64,000 nt of DNA, taken from Flavobacterium noncentrifugens (GTDB lineage: Bacteria > Bacteroidota > Bacteroidia > Flavobacteriales > Flavobacteriaceae). Both the position numbers and the translations under genes were made by a program. The DNA lies in assembly GCF_900100375.1 (NCBI RefSeq), contig NZ_FNEZ01000002.1, positions 744,001 to 808,000 on the forward strand. Reading direction: 5' to 3'. Below the pieces are notes generated by a model, which saw only the letters and a list, made by a program, of their open reading frames with translations, made no database searches and was not told the origin of the DNA. Numbering within the stretch: the first letter of the stretch is position 1; every line of letters starts with the position of its first letter. Of this stretch, positions 8,486 through 16,810 are shown piece after piece.

Positions 8486-9043
8486 ATGGATATTGTAACC
8501 CAAACCTGGCCGTGGTATGTTTCCGGCTTTTTAATTGGCATTGTGATGCTTTTGCTGAATTATTTCGGAAAAGTTTTCGGAATGTCCTCGAATTTGAGAA
8601 CGCTTTGCACCATTGCCGGTGCTGATAAATTTGCCGATTTTTTCAAGTTTGACTGGAAAGCGCAGCGCTGGAACCTCGCAGTTTTGGCCGGGGCGATGCT
8701 TGGCGGATTTGTTGCCGTTCATTATATGAACAATCCGTCGAATGTCGACATCAATCCGAAAACAATCGAACAACTCGCGGCTTTGGGAATCGATGCGCCA
8801 AATGGAAAACTCGCGCCCCAGGCTTTATTCGGAAATCAAATTTTTGAGTCACCTAAAATGATTTTGATTTTACTAATTGGCGGAATTTTAATCGGATTCG
8901 GATCGCGTTACGCCGGTGGCTGTACATCAGGTCACGCTATTTCAGGATTGAGCAACCTGCAGATTCCGTCGCTCAAAGCCGTCATCGGATTCTTTGTCGG
9001 CGGATTGATCATGGCACATTTCCTTTTACCTTTAATCTTTTAA
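8486..9043 (+). CDS. YeeE/YedE family transporter, first half
   Basis: This 185-residue membrane protein has about five helices. The YeeE/YedE (sulf_transp) signature is clear: GSRYAGGCTSGHAISGLSNL near residues 145-165, where the Cys is the one implicated in sulfur-compound (thiosulfate) uptake in E. coli YeeE. Proteins of this type often come as two half-length genes, as here. The next gene overlaps it by one base (TAATG), so translation is coupled. The pair probably moves a thiosulfate- or sulfide-like compound across the inner membrane. No sulfurtransferase or TsuB-like gene is next to it. Confidence 0.88.
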   Translation: MDIVTQTWPWYVSGFLIGIVMLLLNYFGKVFGMSSNLRTLCTIAGADKFADFFKFDWKAQRWNLAVLAGAMLGGFVAVHYMNNPSNVDINPKTIEQLAALGIDAPNGKLAPQALFGNQIFESPKMILILLIGGILIGFGSRYAGGCTSGHAISGLSNLQIPSLKAVIGFFVGGLIMAHFLLPLIF

Positions 9044-9459
9044 TGATGAATTATATCAAATATTTGCTCGTCGGATTTTTGTTCGGAATTGTACTTACTA
9101 AGTCGGAAGCCGTTTCGTGGTACCGCATTTATGAAATGTTCCAGTTTCAGTCGTTTCACATGTACGGCATCATTTCGGTGGCCATTGCAACGGGATTGAT
9201 CGGGCTTCAGATCATCAAAAGAAACAATATCAAAGACATTGATGGACAATCGATCGTGATTGCAGATAAAGAAAAAGGCTCTTTTAGATATTGGGTTGGC
9301 GGATTGATTTTCGGATTGGGCTGGGCTTTGGTTGGCGCTTGTCCGGGACCCATTTTTATCCTCATCGGAGCCGGATTCTGGAGCGTGATTCTAATCCTGA
9401 TCGGAGCGATGATCGGAACTTTCATCTACGGATTGCTCAAGGATAAACTTCCAAACTAA
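9043..9459 (+). CDS. YeeE/YedE family transporter, second half (DUF6691-like)
   Basis: This 138-residue protein has four hydrophobic segments. The second half of the YeeE signature is present as GWALVGACPGPIFILIG near residues 97-113, with one conserved Cys. Its start overlaps the stop of the first half by one base, and a second ATG follows directly (MMNYIKY). The two proteins should form a heterodimer equal to a full-length YeeE. The gene ends the unit, and no strong terminator is seen in the 127 bases that follow. Confidence 0.88.
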   Translation: MMNYIKYLLVGFLFGIVLTKSEAVSWYRIYEMFQFQSFHMYGIISVAIATGLIGLQIIKRNNIKDIDGQSIVIADKEKGSFRYWVGGLIFGLGWALVGACPGPIFILIGAGFWSVILILIGAMIGTFIYGLLKDKLPN

Positions 9460-9586
9460 AAAATTCCCATTCCGCAATTCTTTCTGAATTCAACTTCAGT
9501 TATTAACATAATCTTCACGCGGCTTTCGACTGCTTTGTAGTACCTTTAAAAGAAATAAAACATTCATTTATTAAAAAAAAGATATC

Positions 9587-10072
9587 ATGGAACAACAGGT
9601 AGCAGTATTCGATTCGCACAAAAAAGCTGTAAGCGCATTAAAAACATTAAATGAACAGGGTTTTCCAATGGGGCACATTTCCTTAATCGGGAAAGCAGGA
9701 ATCATTGATGACCATGTGCATACCGAAGAAGTTGATAAAGCCACCAATATTCCTGCTTACGTAGGCGTTGGTGCAGGAACGCTGGTCGGACTTCTTTCAG
9801 GTATCGGAATTTTTGCAATACCGGGATTTGGTGTTTTATACGGAGCAGGTGCTTTAGTTGGTGCAATTGCCGGCTTGGATCTTGGAATTGTTACCGGCGG
9901 GCTTGTTTCTGTAATTGCTAAAATGTTTTCTTCAGAAGAAGATGTTACTAAATTTACGGAACATCTGGAAGAAGGGAAATTCATCTTAGTAGTTCGTGGC
10001 AATCAGGAAGAAGTAAGCAAAGCAAAAGGGATTTTACAAACTGAAAATTTACACACCCATTTGTACAATTAA
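9587..10072 (+). CDS. YflT/general stress protein 17M-like protein with glycine-zipper membrane segment
   Basis: This 161-residue protein starts with EQQVAVFDSHKKAVSALKTL, typical of the heat-induced stress protein YflT (GSP17M) domain. A Gly/Ala-rich hydrophobic block follows at ~60-110 (VGVGAGTLVGLLSGIGIFAIPGFG), and then a small C-terminal alpha/beta segment (FILVVRGNQEEVSKAKGIL). The Gly-rich part could insert in a membrane. The family is linked to general stress in other bacteria; the biochemical role is unknown. It is monocistronic with a strong terminator. Confidence 0.75.
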   Translation: MEQQVAVFDSHKKAVSALKTLNEQGFPMGHISLIGKAGIIDDHVHTEEVDKATNIPAYVGVGAGTLVGLLSGIGIFAIPGFGVLYGAGALVGAIAGLDLGIVTGGLVSVIAKMFSSEEDVTKFTEHLEEGKFILVVRGNQEEVSKAKGILQTENLHTHLYN

Positions 10073-10088
10073 TACTATCATAATTTTT

Positions 10089-10125
10089 AAAAAAAGCCCC
10101 GTTTTAATTGCGGGGCTTTTTTAAT
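10089..10125 (+). terminator. Intrinsic terminator after the YflT-like gene
   Basis: AAAAAAGCCCCG and CGGGGCTTTTTT pair around TTTTAATTG, with a T run. It can act in both directions toward clpS. Confidence 0.88.
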
Positions 10126-10172
10126 AGTAATGATTCGAAGTAATTGAAAGCTTTCTTAGACGAAATTTAAAA

Positions 10173-10448
10173 CTAAATAATTTCAGCGCTCAAACCAGCC
10201 TGAAGCAACTGTGTACACTGTGGTTTGAGTTCGTCATAAGCCCCGGTTTTCACCGTGCATTTTCCTTTATAGTGTACCAATAAAGCACATTGCTCGGCTT
10301 GTTCCGAAGTATGGCTGCAAACCGCGATCAATGTATCGATCACATGGTCAAAAGTATTCACATCATCATTGTAAAGAACGATCTCATTGTTGACGCCAAC
10401 GGCCTCTTCAACCAAAACTTCCTCTAAAACTTTTTCTCTTGTACTCAT
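10173..10448 (-). CDS. clpS: ATP-dependent Clp protease adaptor ClpS
   Basis: This 91-residue protein has the ClpS core: IVLYNDDVNTFDHVID (residues ~24-39), which forms the N-degron pocket, followed by QCALLVHYKGKCTVKTG with the family's usual spacing. It delivers N-end-rule substrates to ClpA/ClpC in the cytoplasm. It has its own -7 element at 10474, while prmA lies upstream on the same strand. The clpS-prmA-tpiA neighbourhood is, to my knowledge, common in flavobacteria. Confidence 0.93.
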   Translation of the reverse strand: MSTREKVLEEVLVEEAVGVNNEIVLYNDDVNTFDHVIDTLIAVCSHTSEQAEQCALLVHYKGKCTVKTGAYDELKPQCTQLLQAGLSAEII

Positions 10449-10473
10449 AATTTTATTTTTGGAGGCAAAGCAG

Positions 10474-10481
10474 CAAAGTTA
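10474..10481 (-). promoter_or_regulatory. -7 element of the clpS promoter
   Basis: On the minus strand this reads TAACTTTG, 25 bases before the clpS start. The -33 box is not clear. Confidence 0.4.
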
Positions 10482-10519
10482 CAAAACATAACGTTAATAA
10501 AACTTTATCACTTTGGTAC

Positions 10520-11362
10520 TTAGCGACTTTGCAACTCATATTTTAAAGATACCCAGTTGTTTCTCTGGATTTTTTTAACATAGGTGAGCCCTTTTTCAAC
10601 ACATGAAGCATCGATTACCGGAATGTCTTCTTCATAAAAACCGCTGAGCAGCAGAATTCCTTTTTCGTTCAGGCAATTTACGTAAGCCTGCATGTCATTC
10701 AGTAAAATATTGCGGTTGATGTTGGCGATAATCAGATCGTATTTTTTCCCTTCAAGCAAAGCGGCGTCACCTTCATAAACGGTAATATGCTTGCAATTGT
10801 TGCGTTCGGCATTTTCAATGGAGTTTAAATAACACCAATTGTCAATGTCGATTGCGTCGATTGGTTGCGCGCCTTTCATTTCTGCTAAAATCGCTAAAAT
10901 GGCAGTTCCGCAGCCCATGTCCAATGTTTTTAAACCTTCGGCATTTGTTTCGAGCAAATGCTGGATCATCATGTGGGTCGTTTCGTGGTGTCCGGTTCCG
11001 AAACTCATTTTCGGTTCGATGACAATGTCGTATTCGGCATCGGTTTTTGGATGAAATGGCGCGCGAACGTGGCATTTTCCATCCACATCAATCGGCTCAA
11101 AATTCTTTTCCCATTCTTCATTCCAGTTCACCTGCTCGATTTCTTCAATAGTATACGTAATGAAAAATTGGGGCGAATTCAAAATGAACATATCTTCAAG
11201 GATATCTTCAGTCCAGAATTGCTTTTGGATGTATGCTGTAACGCCAAATTCACTTTCGACAAAACTTTCAAACGGTTTTTCGCCGAGTTCAGCCACTAAG
11301 ATTTCCGAGCCCAGTTCTTTTGGCTCGACCGTAAAATGATATCCTAAATAAATATTTGACAT
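10520..11362 (-). CDS. prmA: Ribosomal protein L11 methyltransferase
   Basis: The protein has 280 residues from the Met at 11362 (MSNIYLGYHFTVEPKELG). A longer frame starts 33 codons earlier but its extension is Cys/Lys-rich and would run through the -7 element. The SAM-binding motif LDMGCGTAILAI lies near 150, MSFGTGHHETTHMM precedes it, and IIANINRNILL is the catalytic loop. It trimethylates ribosomal protein L11. The N-terminal ~100 residues form the L11-recognition domain. Its 3' end contains a tract similar to intergenic CTTTGTAAC-type sequences. Confidence 0.93.
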   Translation of the reverse strand: MSNIYLGYHFTVEPKELGSEILVAELGEKPFESFVESEFGVTAYIQKQFWTEDILEDMFILNSPQFFITYTIEEIEQVNWNEEWEKNFEPIDVDGKCHVRAPFHPKTDAEYDIVIEPKMSFGTGHHETTHMMIQHLLETNAEGLKTLDMGCGTAILAILAEMKGAQPIDAIDIDNWCYLNSIENAERNNCKHITVYEGDAALLEGKKYDLIIANINRNILLNDMQAYVNCLNEKGILLLSGFYEEDIPVIDASCVEKGLTYVKKIQRNNWVSLKYELQSR

Positions 11363-11384
11363 GGTCTTTTTTTGAAAGTTTCCG

Positions 11385-11392
11385 CAAAGGTA
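11385..11392 (-). promoter_or_regulatory. -7 element of the prmA promoter
   Basis: On the minus strand this reads TACCTTTG, 22 bases before the prmA start codon. It supports the start at 11362 over the longer frame. Confidence 0.5.
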
Positions 11393-11433
11393 ACAATCAT
11401 CATCGATTCTATTTTTGCAAAACAATTTTATTT

Positions 11434-11441
11434 TACATTTG
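11434..11441 (+). promoter_or_regulatory. -7 element of the porin promoter
   Basis: TACATTTG is 21 bases before the start at 11463. A TTTG lies 16 bases upstream, slightly close for a -33 box. Confidence 0.4.
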
Positions 11442-11462
11442 CTTAACATACAACAACACAAT

Positions 11463-12701
11463 ATGAAGAAAATTACGTTCCTGATTTTGCTGTTTTCGGC
11501 GATTTCCGCTCAGTCGCAGCAAATTATTAAGAATCCGAAAGACAATGATTTAAAGCTGTCATCTTTGCCATATTACAACTACGGAAAAGGTTTGGGCATC
11601 ACGACGCCCGACAGTTTGTTCCAGTTCAATATCCGTTTCCGGATGCAAAACCGGTTGACTTATTTTGAAAATGAAGGCCAGGATGCTTTTTTTGAAGGCC
11701 AGGTTAGACGACTGCGTTTGCGTTTTGATGGATTCATCGGAAACCCGAAATTTTTATATGTGATGCAGCTTTCTTTTGGCGCGGGCGATGTTGGTACAGA
11801 AAAACCCGGAGAAAATTTAAATGTGATCCGCGATGCGATGCTGTATTACAAACCCGGAAAGCATTGGCAATGGGGATTTGGAGTAACGAAATTGCCTGGA
11901 GCGAGGCAAACGGTGAATTCATCCGGAGCATTGCAGTTTACCGATCGGAATATCAATCATTTTAAATTCGGCATCGACCGTGATTTCGGGTTGCATATCG
12001 CCAATTTGAATGAATTTAAAGATAAGTTTTCGTATAATTTCAAAGGCGCCGTTACGATGGGCGAGGGCAGGAACTGGACGACGAACAGCACCAACAGCAA
12101 CCTTAAAGACAACAACGGATTGTCATATACCGGAAAAATCGAATTGCTGCCACTCGGAACTTTTAAAAAGGACGGACATTATTTTGAAGGCGATATTCTG
12201 CGCGAGGAAAAAGTAAAATTCATGGTTTCAGGCGCGTATAATTTTAATGATAAAGCGCGCAAAACATTCGGGCAAACCGGGGATTTTTTATATGCAGCCA
12301 AAAACTTGTCGTCTGTATTGCTCGATTTTATTGCGAAGTATAATGGTTGGGCTTTTACAGCCGATTATATGAACAGAAATGCGAAAGATCCGATTACTAT
12401 AAATCCAGTTGATCCAACAATGATCCATCCGGTTTTTACAGGTTACGGGCACGATTATCAGCTTAGTTACATCTTCCGTTCGAAATATGAGATCGTCGGG
12501 CGTTTTTCCCAGCAAAAAGTCAAAGACGAAATCAAAATGTATGCGCCTGATACCGATCAATACAGCATTGGTGTCAACAAATACATTTGGGAGCACGCTT
12601 TAAAACTGCAATCGGAGTTTACTTATGAAAACCTTGATCCTTACAACGGCACGTCGAAAGAAAATTGGTATGTTCGTTTTCAGATTGAGATCGGAATTTA
12701 A
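11463..12701 (+). CDS. Phosphate-selective porin O/P family outer-membrane channel
   Basis: The protein has 412 residues from the Met with a clean signal peptide (MKKITFLILLFSAISAQSQ); the frame could begin 16 codons earlier but that adds a charged stretch. The pattern FNIRFRMQNRLTYFENEGQ, FEGQVRRLRLRFDGFIGNPKF and the C-terminal WYVRFQIEIGI are typical of OprO/OprP-like 16-stranded porins. It would allow anion or general solute diffusion across the outer membrane. Real phosphate selectivity cannot be judged here. It is a single-gene unit with the promoter and terminator given. Confidence 0.82.
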   Translation: MKKITFLILLFSAISAQSQQIIKNPKDNDLKLSSLPYYNYGKGLGITTPDSLFQFNIRFRMQNRLTYFENEGQDAFFEGQVRRLRLRFDGFIGNPKFLYVMQLSFGAGDVGTEKPGENLNVIRDAMLYYKPGKHWQWGFGVTKLPGARQTVNSSGALQFTDRNINHFKFGIDRDFGLHIANLNEFKDKFSYNFKGAVTMGEGRNWTTNSTNSNLKDNNGLSYTGKIELLPLGTFKKDGHYFEGDILREEKVKFMVSGAYNFNDKARKTFGQTGDFLYAAKNLSSVLLDFIAKYNGWAFTADYMNRNAKDPITINPVDPTMIHPVFTGYGHDYQLSYIFRSKYEIVGRFSQQKVKDEIKMYAPDTDQYSIGVNKYIWEHALKLQSEFTYENLDPYNGTSKENWYVRFQIEIGI

Positions 12702-12703
12702 AT

Positions 12704-12737
12704 CAATTGATAATTGATAATTGACAATTGATAATGA
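12704..12737 (+). repeat. AATTGATAAT-type AT-rich repeat
   Basis: Three tandem TGATAAT words and one TTGACAATTGATAATG follow the porin stop codon by 2 bases. An inverted counterpart lies at 12829, on the other side of a terminator. Confidence 0.65.
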
Positions 12738-12795
12738 TTTGCTTGTCGATAAAAAAGATAGAAACATTAAATTTCCGATTGATGATACTCTAAAA

Positions 12796-12828
12796 TAAAA
12801 CAGCGGTAATGAATCACCGCTGTTTTTT
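12796..12828 (+). terminator. Bidirectional terminator between porin and tpiA
   Basis: AAAACAGCGGT and ACCGCTGTTTTTT pair around AATGAATC. A and T runs on both sides suit the convergent genes. Confidence 0.85.
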
Positions 12829-12861
12829 AATTATCAATTGTTAATTATTCATTATACATTA
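12829..12861 (-). repeat. Inverted AATTGATAAT-type AT-rich repeat
   Basis: TTATCAATTGTTAATTATTC followed by ATTATACATT mirrors the repeat at 12704. It abuts the tpiA stop codon. Confidence 0.6.
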
Positions 12862-12863
12862 AT

Positions 12864-13616
12864 TCAGATTGCTTCCACGATCGCAGCAAAATCTACCGCT
12901 TTTAAAGCTGCGCCGCCAATTAAGCCGCCGTCAACATCAGGTTTTCCGAAAATTTCCTTGGCATTTTCAGGTTTTACGCTTCCGCCGTAAAGGATCGACA
13001 CCTCTTCGGCAACATCGCTCCCGAATTGTTTTCTAACCGTTTCGCGGATGAATTCGTGCATTTCCTGCGCTTGTTCCGGAGAAGCGGTTTCGCCTGTCCC
13101 GATGGCCCAAACCGGCTCATAAGCCAATACAATTTGTTCCCAGGATTTTTCTTCAAGGTGAAACAATCCGTCACGCAACTGGTTTTCAACAATATTGAAG
13201 TGATTGCCCGATTGCCTGTCTTTCAATTCTTCACCGAAACAAAAAATGACCGTCATGTCGTGTTTCAGTGCCGTATCGGTTTTTGAAGCCAGCAAAGCAT
13301 CACTTTCATTAAAGTAAGCGCGGCGTTCAGAATGCCCGATGATTACGGTATTTACGCCAATGCTTTTGAGCATGTCTGCAGAAATTTCGCCTGTAAAAGC
13401 CCCGCTTTCTGCCTGGTGAACATTTTGTGCAGCCACATCGATATTGGTAAACTCAAGATGGGAAACCGCAGAAGATAAATTTACAAATGTTGGAGCGACA
13501 ATGATTCTTGCTTCTTTATCAGTTGGCAATTTGTCGATCAGGTCATTCAATAAATCTTCAGTTTCTTCAGCATTTTTATGCATTTTCCAGTTTCCGGCAA
13601 CAATCTTTTGTCTCAT
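12864..13616 (-). CDS. tpiA: Triosephosphate isomerase
   Basis: This 250-residue TIM barrel interconverts dihydroxyacetone phosphate and glyceraldehyde 3-phosphate in glycolysis and gluconeogenesis. Catalytic parts are visible: AGNWKMHKN (Asn, Lys near 10-12), IGHSERR (electrophile His near 98), and AYEPVWAIGTGE (catalytic Glu near 168, followed by the flexible loop). The phosphate-binding ILYGGSVKPEN and GGLIGGAAL are present. The start overlaps the thioredoxin gene stop by one base (TAATG), so the two are translationally coupled. It ends a minus-strand run that begins with DUF1599. Confidence 0.97.
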   Translation of the reverse strand: MRQKIVAGNWKMHKNAEETEDLLNDLIDKLPTDKEARIIVAPTFVNLSSAVSHLEFTNIDVAAQNVHQAESGAFTGEISADMLKSIGVNTVIIGHSERRAYFNESDALLASKTDTALKHDMTVIFCFGEELKDRQSGNHFNIVENQLRDGLFHLEEKSWEQIVLAYEPVWAIGTGETASPEQAQEMHEFIRETVRKQFGSDVAEEVSILYGGSVKPENAKEIFGKPDVDGGLIGGAALKAVDFAAIVEAI

Positions 13617-14113
13617 TATTTAAGGGTTTTTAAAGTAGCATTCATTTTATCAAAGTCGGTTTCCACGGCTCTGTAGGTTACGATTTTTCCGGTTTTGTCA
13701 AGGATAATATATCTCGGGATCCAATCCAGGTCGATGGCTTGCCCGAAAGCGCCTTTCATGGTTTCTGCCGACCAGTAATTGTCGCCTTTTAAGTCATGTC
13801 TTTCAATTCCGGCATTCCATTTGTCTTCAGTTTTATCCATTGAAATAAAAACGAAATCTACATCCGGGTTTTTCTTCTGCATGTCTTTTAATTTCGGCAT
13901 CGCTTTCACGCAATCACTACACCAGGAAGCCCAGATTTCGATTACTGTAACTTTTCCGATATGATTTTTCAAAATATCTGCAAACGGAACGCGTTCGTGA
14001 TTCAGGGTATTTAATTTCTCTGATAAAGCAGCATCAGAAAATTGTGTTTTTTGAGCCTGTGCACATGAGATGACAGCAAAGGCAATAACAAATAAAAGAC
14101 TAAATTTTTTCAT
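13616..14113 (-). CDS. TlpA-like thioredoxin-fold lipoprotein
   Basis: The protein has 165 residues. The signal ends in FAVISC, so it is probably a lipoprotein facing the periplasm, although cleavage after SCAQA is also possible. The thioredoxin active site is WASWCSDC (a CxxC) near residue 67, in a TlpA/ResA-type fold with the cis-Pro region DWIPRYIILD. It would reduce or exchange disulfides in exported proteins. It is translationally coupled to tpiA and has a -7 element at 14138, so a promoter exists just upstream in addition to possible read-through. Confidence 0.85.
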   Translation of the reverse strand: MKKFSLLFVIAFAVISCAQAQKTQFSDAALSEKLNTLNHERVPFADILKNHIGKVTVIEIWASWCSDCVKAMPKLKDMQKKNPDVDFVFISMDKTEDKWNAGIERHDLKGDNYWSAETMKGAFGQAIDLDWIPRYIILDKTGKIVTYRAVETDFDKMNATLKTLK

Positions 14114-14137
14114 GATTTTCTATTTTTTTAACCCTCA

Positions 14138-14145
14138 CAAAGTTA
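14138..14145 (-). promoter_or_regulatory. -7 element before the thioredoxin-tpiA pair
   Basis: On the minus strand this reads TAACTTTG, 24 bases before the start at 14113. No good -33 box is visible. Confidence 0.4.
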
Positions 14146-14178
14146 AACAGCTTCATTGCAAAGATTCACAAACATTTA

Positions 14179-14667
14179 TTAATTTTTAAGCTTAGGTTGA
14201 ATTGGAATCCATATTTCCTCTTCAGAATCCGGTGATCCTTTTTTGTATTTGTCTCCAAGGATTTCAAAATGTGGCCGGTTATCCAAATCATACTCAGATT
14301 GTGGAAGCCATTGCTGAAAAATGTACTGAAATGTTTTGGCTGCGGTTTCTGCTCCGCCAATGTGTGTGAAAACGGCATAATTTCCGGCTGCCAACCTCAA
14401 TGTTTCCATATTTTCTGGAACCGATGCAACGGCATCCACTTCTACAGCAGCCCATTTTTCAAATTCATTTGCCGGATTAAAATGATTAAAATAACCTTCC
14501 TGGTAGCATTGTAATGAAAACAGATCGCTGCTAATGCGGTTTTTGATTTCTTTCTGGCGTTTCATAAACGCATTCCAAAGTGTGAAAGTCTGGTTGTTTG
14601 TCAAAGACATTTTCATTCGAAATCCAATAAAAATTTTGGCAGATGCATTTTCTATTTTTGGCTCCAT
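14179..14667 (-). CDS. GyrI-like / effector-binding domain protein
   Basis: The protein has 162 residues, all matching the AraC-type effector-binding (GyrI-like) small-molecule-binding fold: VEVDAVASVPENMETLRLAAGNYAVFTHIG, then FQYIFQQWLPQSEYDLDNRPHFEI, and a C-terminal EEIWIPIQPK. No DNA-binding domain is attached, so this is a stand-alone version like E. coli SbmC/GyrI. It may bind small molecules or toxins. It lies 21 bases after the small membrane protein gene, likely in the same transcript. Confidence 0.82.
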   Translation of the reverse strand: MEPKIENASAKIFIGFRMKMSLTNNQTFTLWNAFMKRQKEIKNRISSDLFSLQCYQEGYFNHFNPANEFEKWAAVEVDAVASVPENMETLRLAAGNYAVFTHIGGAETAAKTFQYIFQQWLPQSEYDLDNRPHFEILGDKYKKGSPDSEEEIWIPIQPKLKN

Positions 14668-14688
14668 TTGAATTGGTGAAAATGAATT

Positions 14689-14988
14689 TTACTCTTTTGG
14701 AGCTGATCTGGAAGACCTGCTTTTTCTTGATTTGTCTTCAAGAAAAACATGCCTGCTGGACCGTCTTTTCTTTGGGGCGAATTGGTTCTTAAGCGTAATC
14801 AGCAATACTATCGATGAAACCGCCATAAGTACGCATCCGCCAACAATGTATAGTGTATTTCCAAATCGCGGCCTTTCCCAGGTTGAAATATGGTTCAAAG
14901 AAAAATAACCCAATGCAAATGCGATGATGCAAATAGCGGATATTTTCAGGGTCTTGTATGCTTTTTTTGTCTTTCTGCTGCTGCTCAT
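14689..14988 (-). CDS. Small two-helix membrane protein, unknown
   Basis: The protein has 99 residues with two predicted membrane helices (~14-29 ISAICIIAFALGYFSL and ~43-64 TLYIVGGCVLMAVSSIVLLI). The C-terminal tail is strongly basic and Ser-rich (KKRRSSRHVFLEDKSRKSRS), probably cytoplasmic. No family is recognised. It is 11 bases downstream of the DoxX/redoxin gene. Confidence 0.65.
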   Translation of the reverse strand: MSSSRKTKKAYKTLKISAICIIAFALGYFSLNHISTWERPRFGNTLYIVGGCVLMAVSSIVLLITLKNQFAPKKRRSSRHVFLEDKSRKSRSSRSAPKE

Positions 14989-14999
14989 ACTGTAGTCGT

Positions 15000-16103
15000 T
15001 TATTGCAAATTCAATTTTGAAATGTCATTGAAATGCACCTTTTGTTTAATTGTCCCATTTTCTAAAACAACAACGCTCGGATTTGCCCTTTCAATGGTTT
15101 TCAAAGTTGTTGCGTCACAAAAATAATAATCAAATGTTAACCCGAAAGTTTTTTTCGCTTTTGCAATTTCATCCTCAAGCGAAGCAGTCATTCCGATGAC
15201 TTTATAGCCTTTTGCTTTCGCTTCATTATTCAGTTTTTCAAGTTGCGCCATTCCTTTGGGATCGGAGATTGCAAGGTCGTAAGATACGAAAACAAGCAAT
15301 TTTGGTTCCTGTAAAAATTCATCTTTATGGTCGGCTCCGTCTTTTTCCATTGAAAAATCGTGAATGGGCGGTTTGTAGCCTTCGGTGATCACTTTGTCAA
15401 TTCGGTCAACAAAGGTTGCGCCTTGAGGAATGTTCATCAAATCGGCTTCTTTAAACTGCTTGTCGACGCCATTTACTTTATAGATGAATACCATTTCTAC
15501 TACCGATTTTGGTGCGCCATCCGGAATTTCCATGCCTTTCTGGATGTTTGTCCCCACTTTATAAGCACGGAAATCTTTCAATGGCAAATGGTTTAAGACC
15601 CAATAACCCATGAAAGCGCACAATCCGACAGCAATTAAAGCAATGATATTCTGGATTTTATTCGAAAATAAAGGCTTGATCAATTTTTGGTTTAAGAACA
15701 AAATCAGGATGAATACCAATAAAACCACGTCTTTTGTAAATGATTGCCAAGGCGTTAATTTCAGCGCATCGCCAAAACAGCCACAATCGGTGACTTTGTT
15801 GAAATAAGCCGAATAAAATGTCAGGAACGTAAAAAATACGATCATCAGCAGCAAACTCCACACGGTGAATTTTCGTTTAAAACCAATCAGTAGCATGACA
15901 CCCAACACGGTTTCGAAAATTACGATAAGTACCGCAATAGCGAGTGCATACGGGATAAAAAACGGCAGGTTTAAAACGGTTTCCCCGAAATATTCGGCGA
16001 GTTTGTATGAAAATCCAACCGGATCGTTGAGTTTGATAAGACCGGAAATGATGAATAAAATTCCGACAAAAATCCGTGAAAACTGCGTAAGTATATTTTT
16101 CAT
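15000..16103 (-). CDS. DoxX/MauE-like membrane protein fused to a thioredoxin-like domain (BT_3928 type)
   Basis: The protein has 367 residues. The N-terminal ~130 residues carry four membrane helices of the DoxX/MauE type (GILFIISGLIKLNDPVGFSY), followed by the conserved TDCGCFGDALKLTPW with a C-G-C pair in the loop. The C-terminal ~150 residues look like a degenerate redoxin fold (LLVFVSYDLAISDPKGMAQL ... FGLTFDYYFCDATTLKTIERANPSVVVLENG) without a normal CxxC. It probably takes part in envelope thiol/electron transfer. It sits between DUF1599 (10 bases) and a small membrane protein (11 bases), in the same operon as the TlpA-like thioredoxin. Confidence 0.82.
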   Translation of the reverse strand: MKNILTQFSRIFVGILFIISGLIKLNDPVGFSYKLAEYFGETVLNLPFFIPYALAIAVLIVIFETVLGVMLLIGFKRKFTVWSLLLMIVFFTFLTFYSAYFNKVTDCGCFGDALKLTPWQSFTKDVVLLVFILILFLNQKLIKPLFSNKIQNIIALIAVGLCAFMGYWVLNHLPLKDFRAYKVGTNIQKGMEIPDGAPKSVVEMVFIYKVNGVDKQFKEADLMNIPQGATFVDRIDKVITEGYKPPIHDFSMEKDGADHKDEFLQEPKLLVFVSYDLAISDPKGMAQLEKLNNEAKAKGYKVIGMTASLEDEIAKAKKTFGLTFDYYFCDATTLKTIERANPSVVVLENGTIKQKVHFNDISKLNLQ

Positions 16104-16113
16104 TTTTAATATT

Positions 16114-16659
16114 TTATGAATGATGGAAATCCATCAGAATTAAAGCGAACACCGCATAATTAAGCATATCCTGGTAATTGGCATCGATGCCTTCGGAGAC
16201 CAACGTTTTTCCTTTGTTGTCCTCGATTTGCTTCACGCGAAGCAATTTCTGTAAAATCAAATCCGTTAGTGAACTTACGCGCATGTCGCGCCACGCCTCG
16301 CCATAATCATGGTTTTTGGCTTCCATGAGGTTTTTTGTGAGTGTGATTTTGGCATCGTACAATTCGGTTGCTTTTACCGTGTCAAGATCAGGCTGGTCGA
16401 CCACGCCAAGATCCAGTTGGATCAGTGCCATAATCGAATAGTTAATGATCGCTATGAATTCGCCGGTTTCATCTTCATCCACTTTGCGAACTTCATTTTC
16501 CTGCAAACTGCGGATTCTCTGTGCTTTGATGAAAATCTGGTCGGTTAGCGATGGCAGTCTTAAAATGCGCCAGGCGCTTCCGTAATCGGTCATTTTATTG
16601 ATGAAAAGATTCCGGCAAATGGCAATGATCTTGTCGTATTCTTCAGAAGTATTCTTCAT
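16114..16659 (-). CDS. DUF1599 protein with internal duplication
   Basis: This 181-residue protein is made of two similar halves. The first contains KMTDYGSAWRILRLPSLTDQ and KAQRIRSLQE; the second contains KNHDYGEAWRDMRVSSLTDL and KLLRVKQIED. The family has been linked by sequence to nucleotide-modification enzymes of phages, but bacterial members are uncharacterised. It heads the minus-strand run DUF1599 - DoxX - membrane protein - GyrI-like - thioredoxin - tpiA and is divergent from folP. Confidence 0.85.
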   Translation of the reverse strand: MKNTSEEYDKIIAICRNLFINKMTDYGSAWRILRLPSLTDQIFIKAQRIRSLQENEVRKVDEDETGEFIAIINYSIMALIQLDLGVVDQPDLDTVKATELYDAKITLTKNLMEAKNHDYGEAWRDMRVSSLTDLILQKLLRVKQIEDNKGKTLVSEGIDANYQDMLNYAVFALILMDFHHS

Positions 16660-16810
16660 GAATTGCTGTATATTTGTATCGAATTTTTAACTTGCATGCT
16701 GTCAGCCTCATGGCTTCGCGTCAAAAATAGGAATTATTTTTTTGAATGCTTACGCCAACGCGCTAATGTTTCAATTTAAATTGTTAATAAATATTAAATG
16801 CTTTTTGCCA

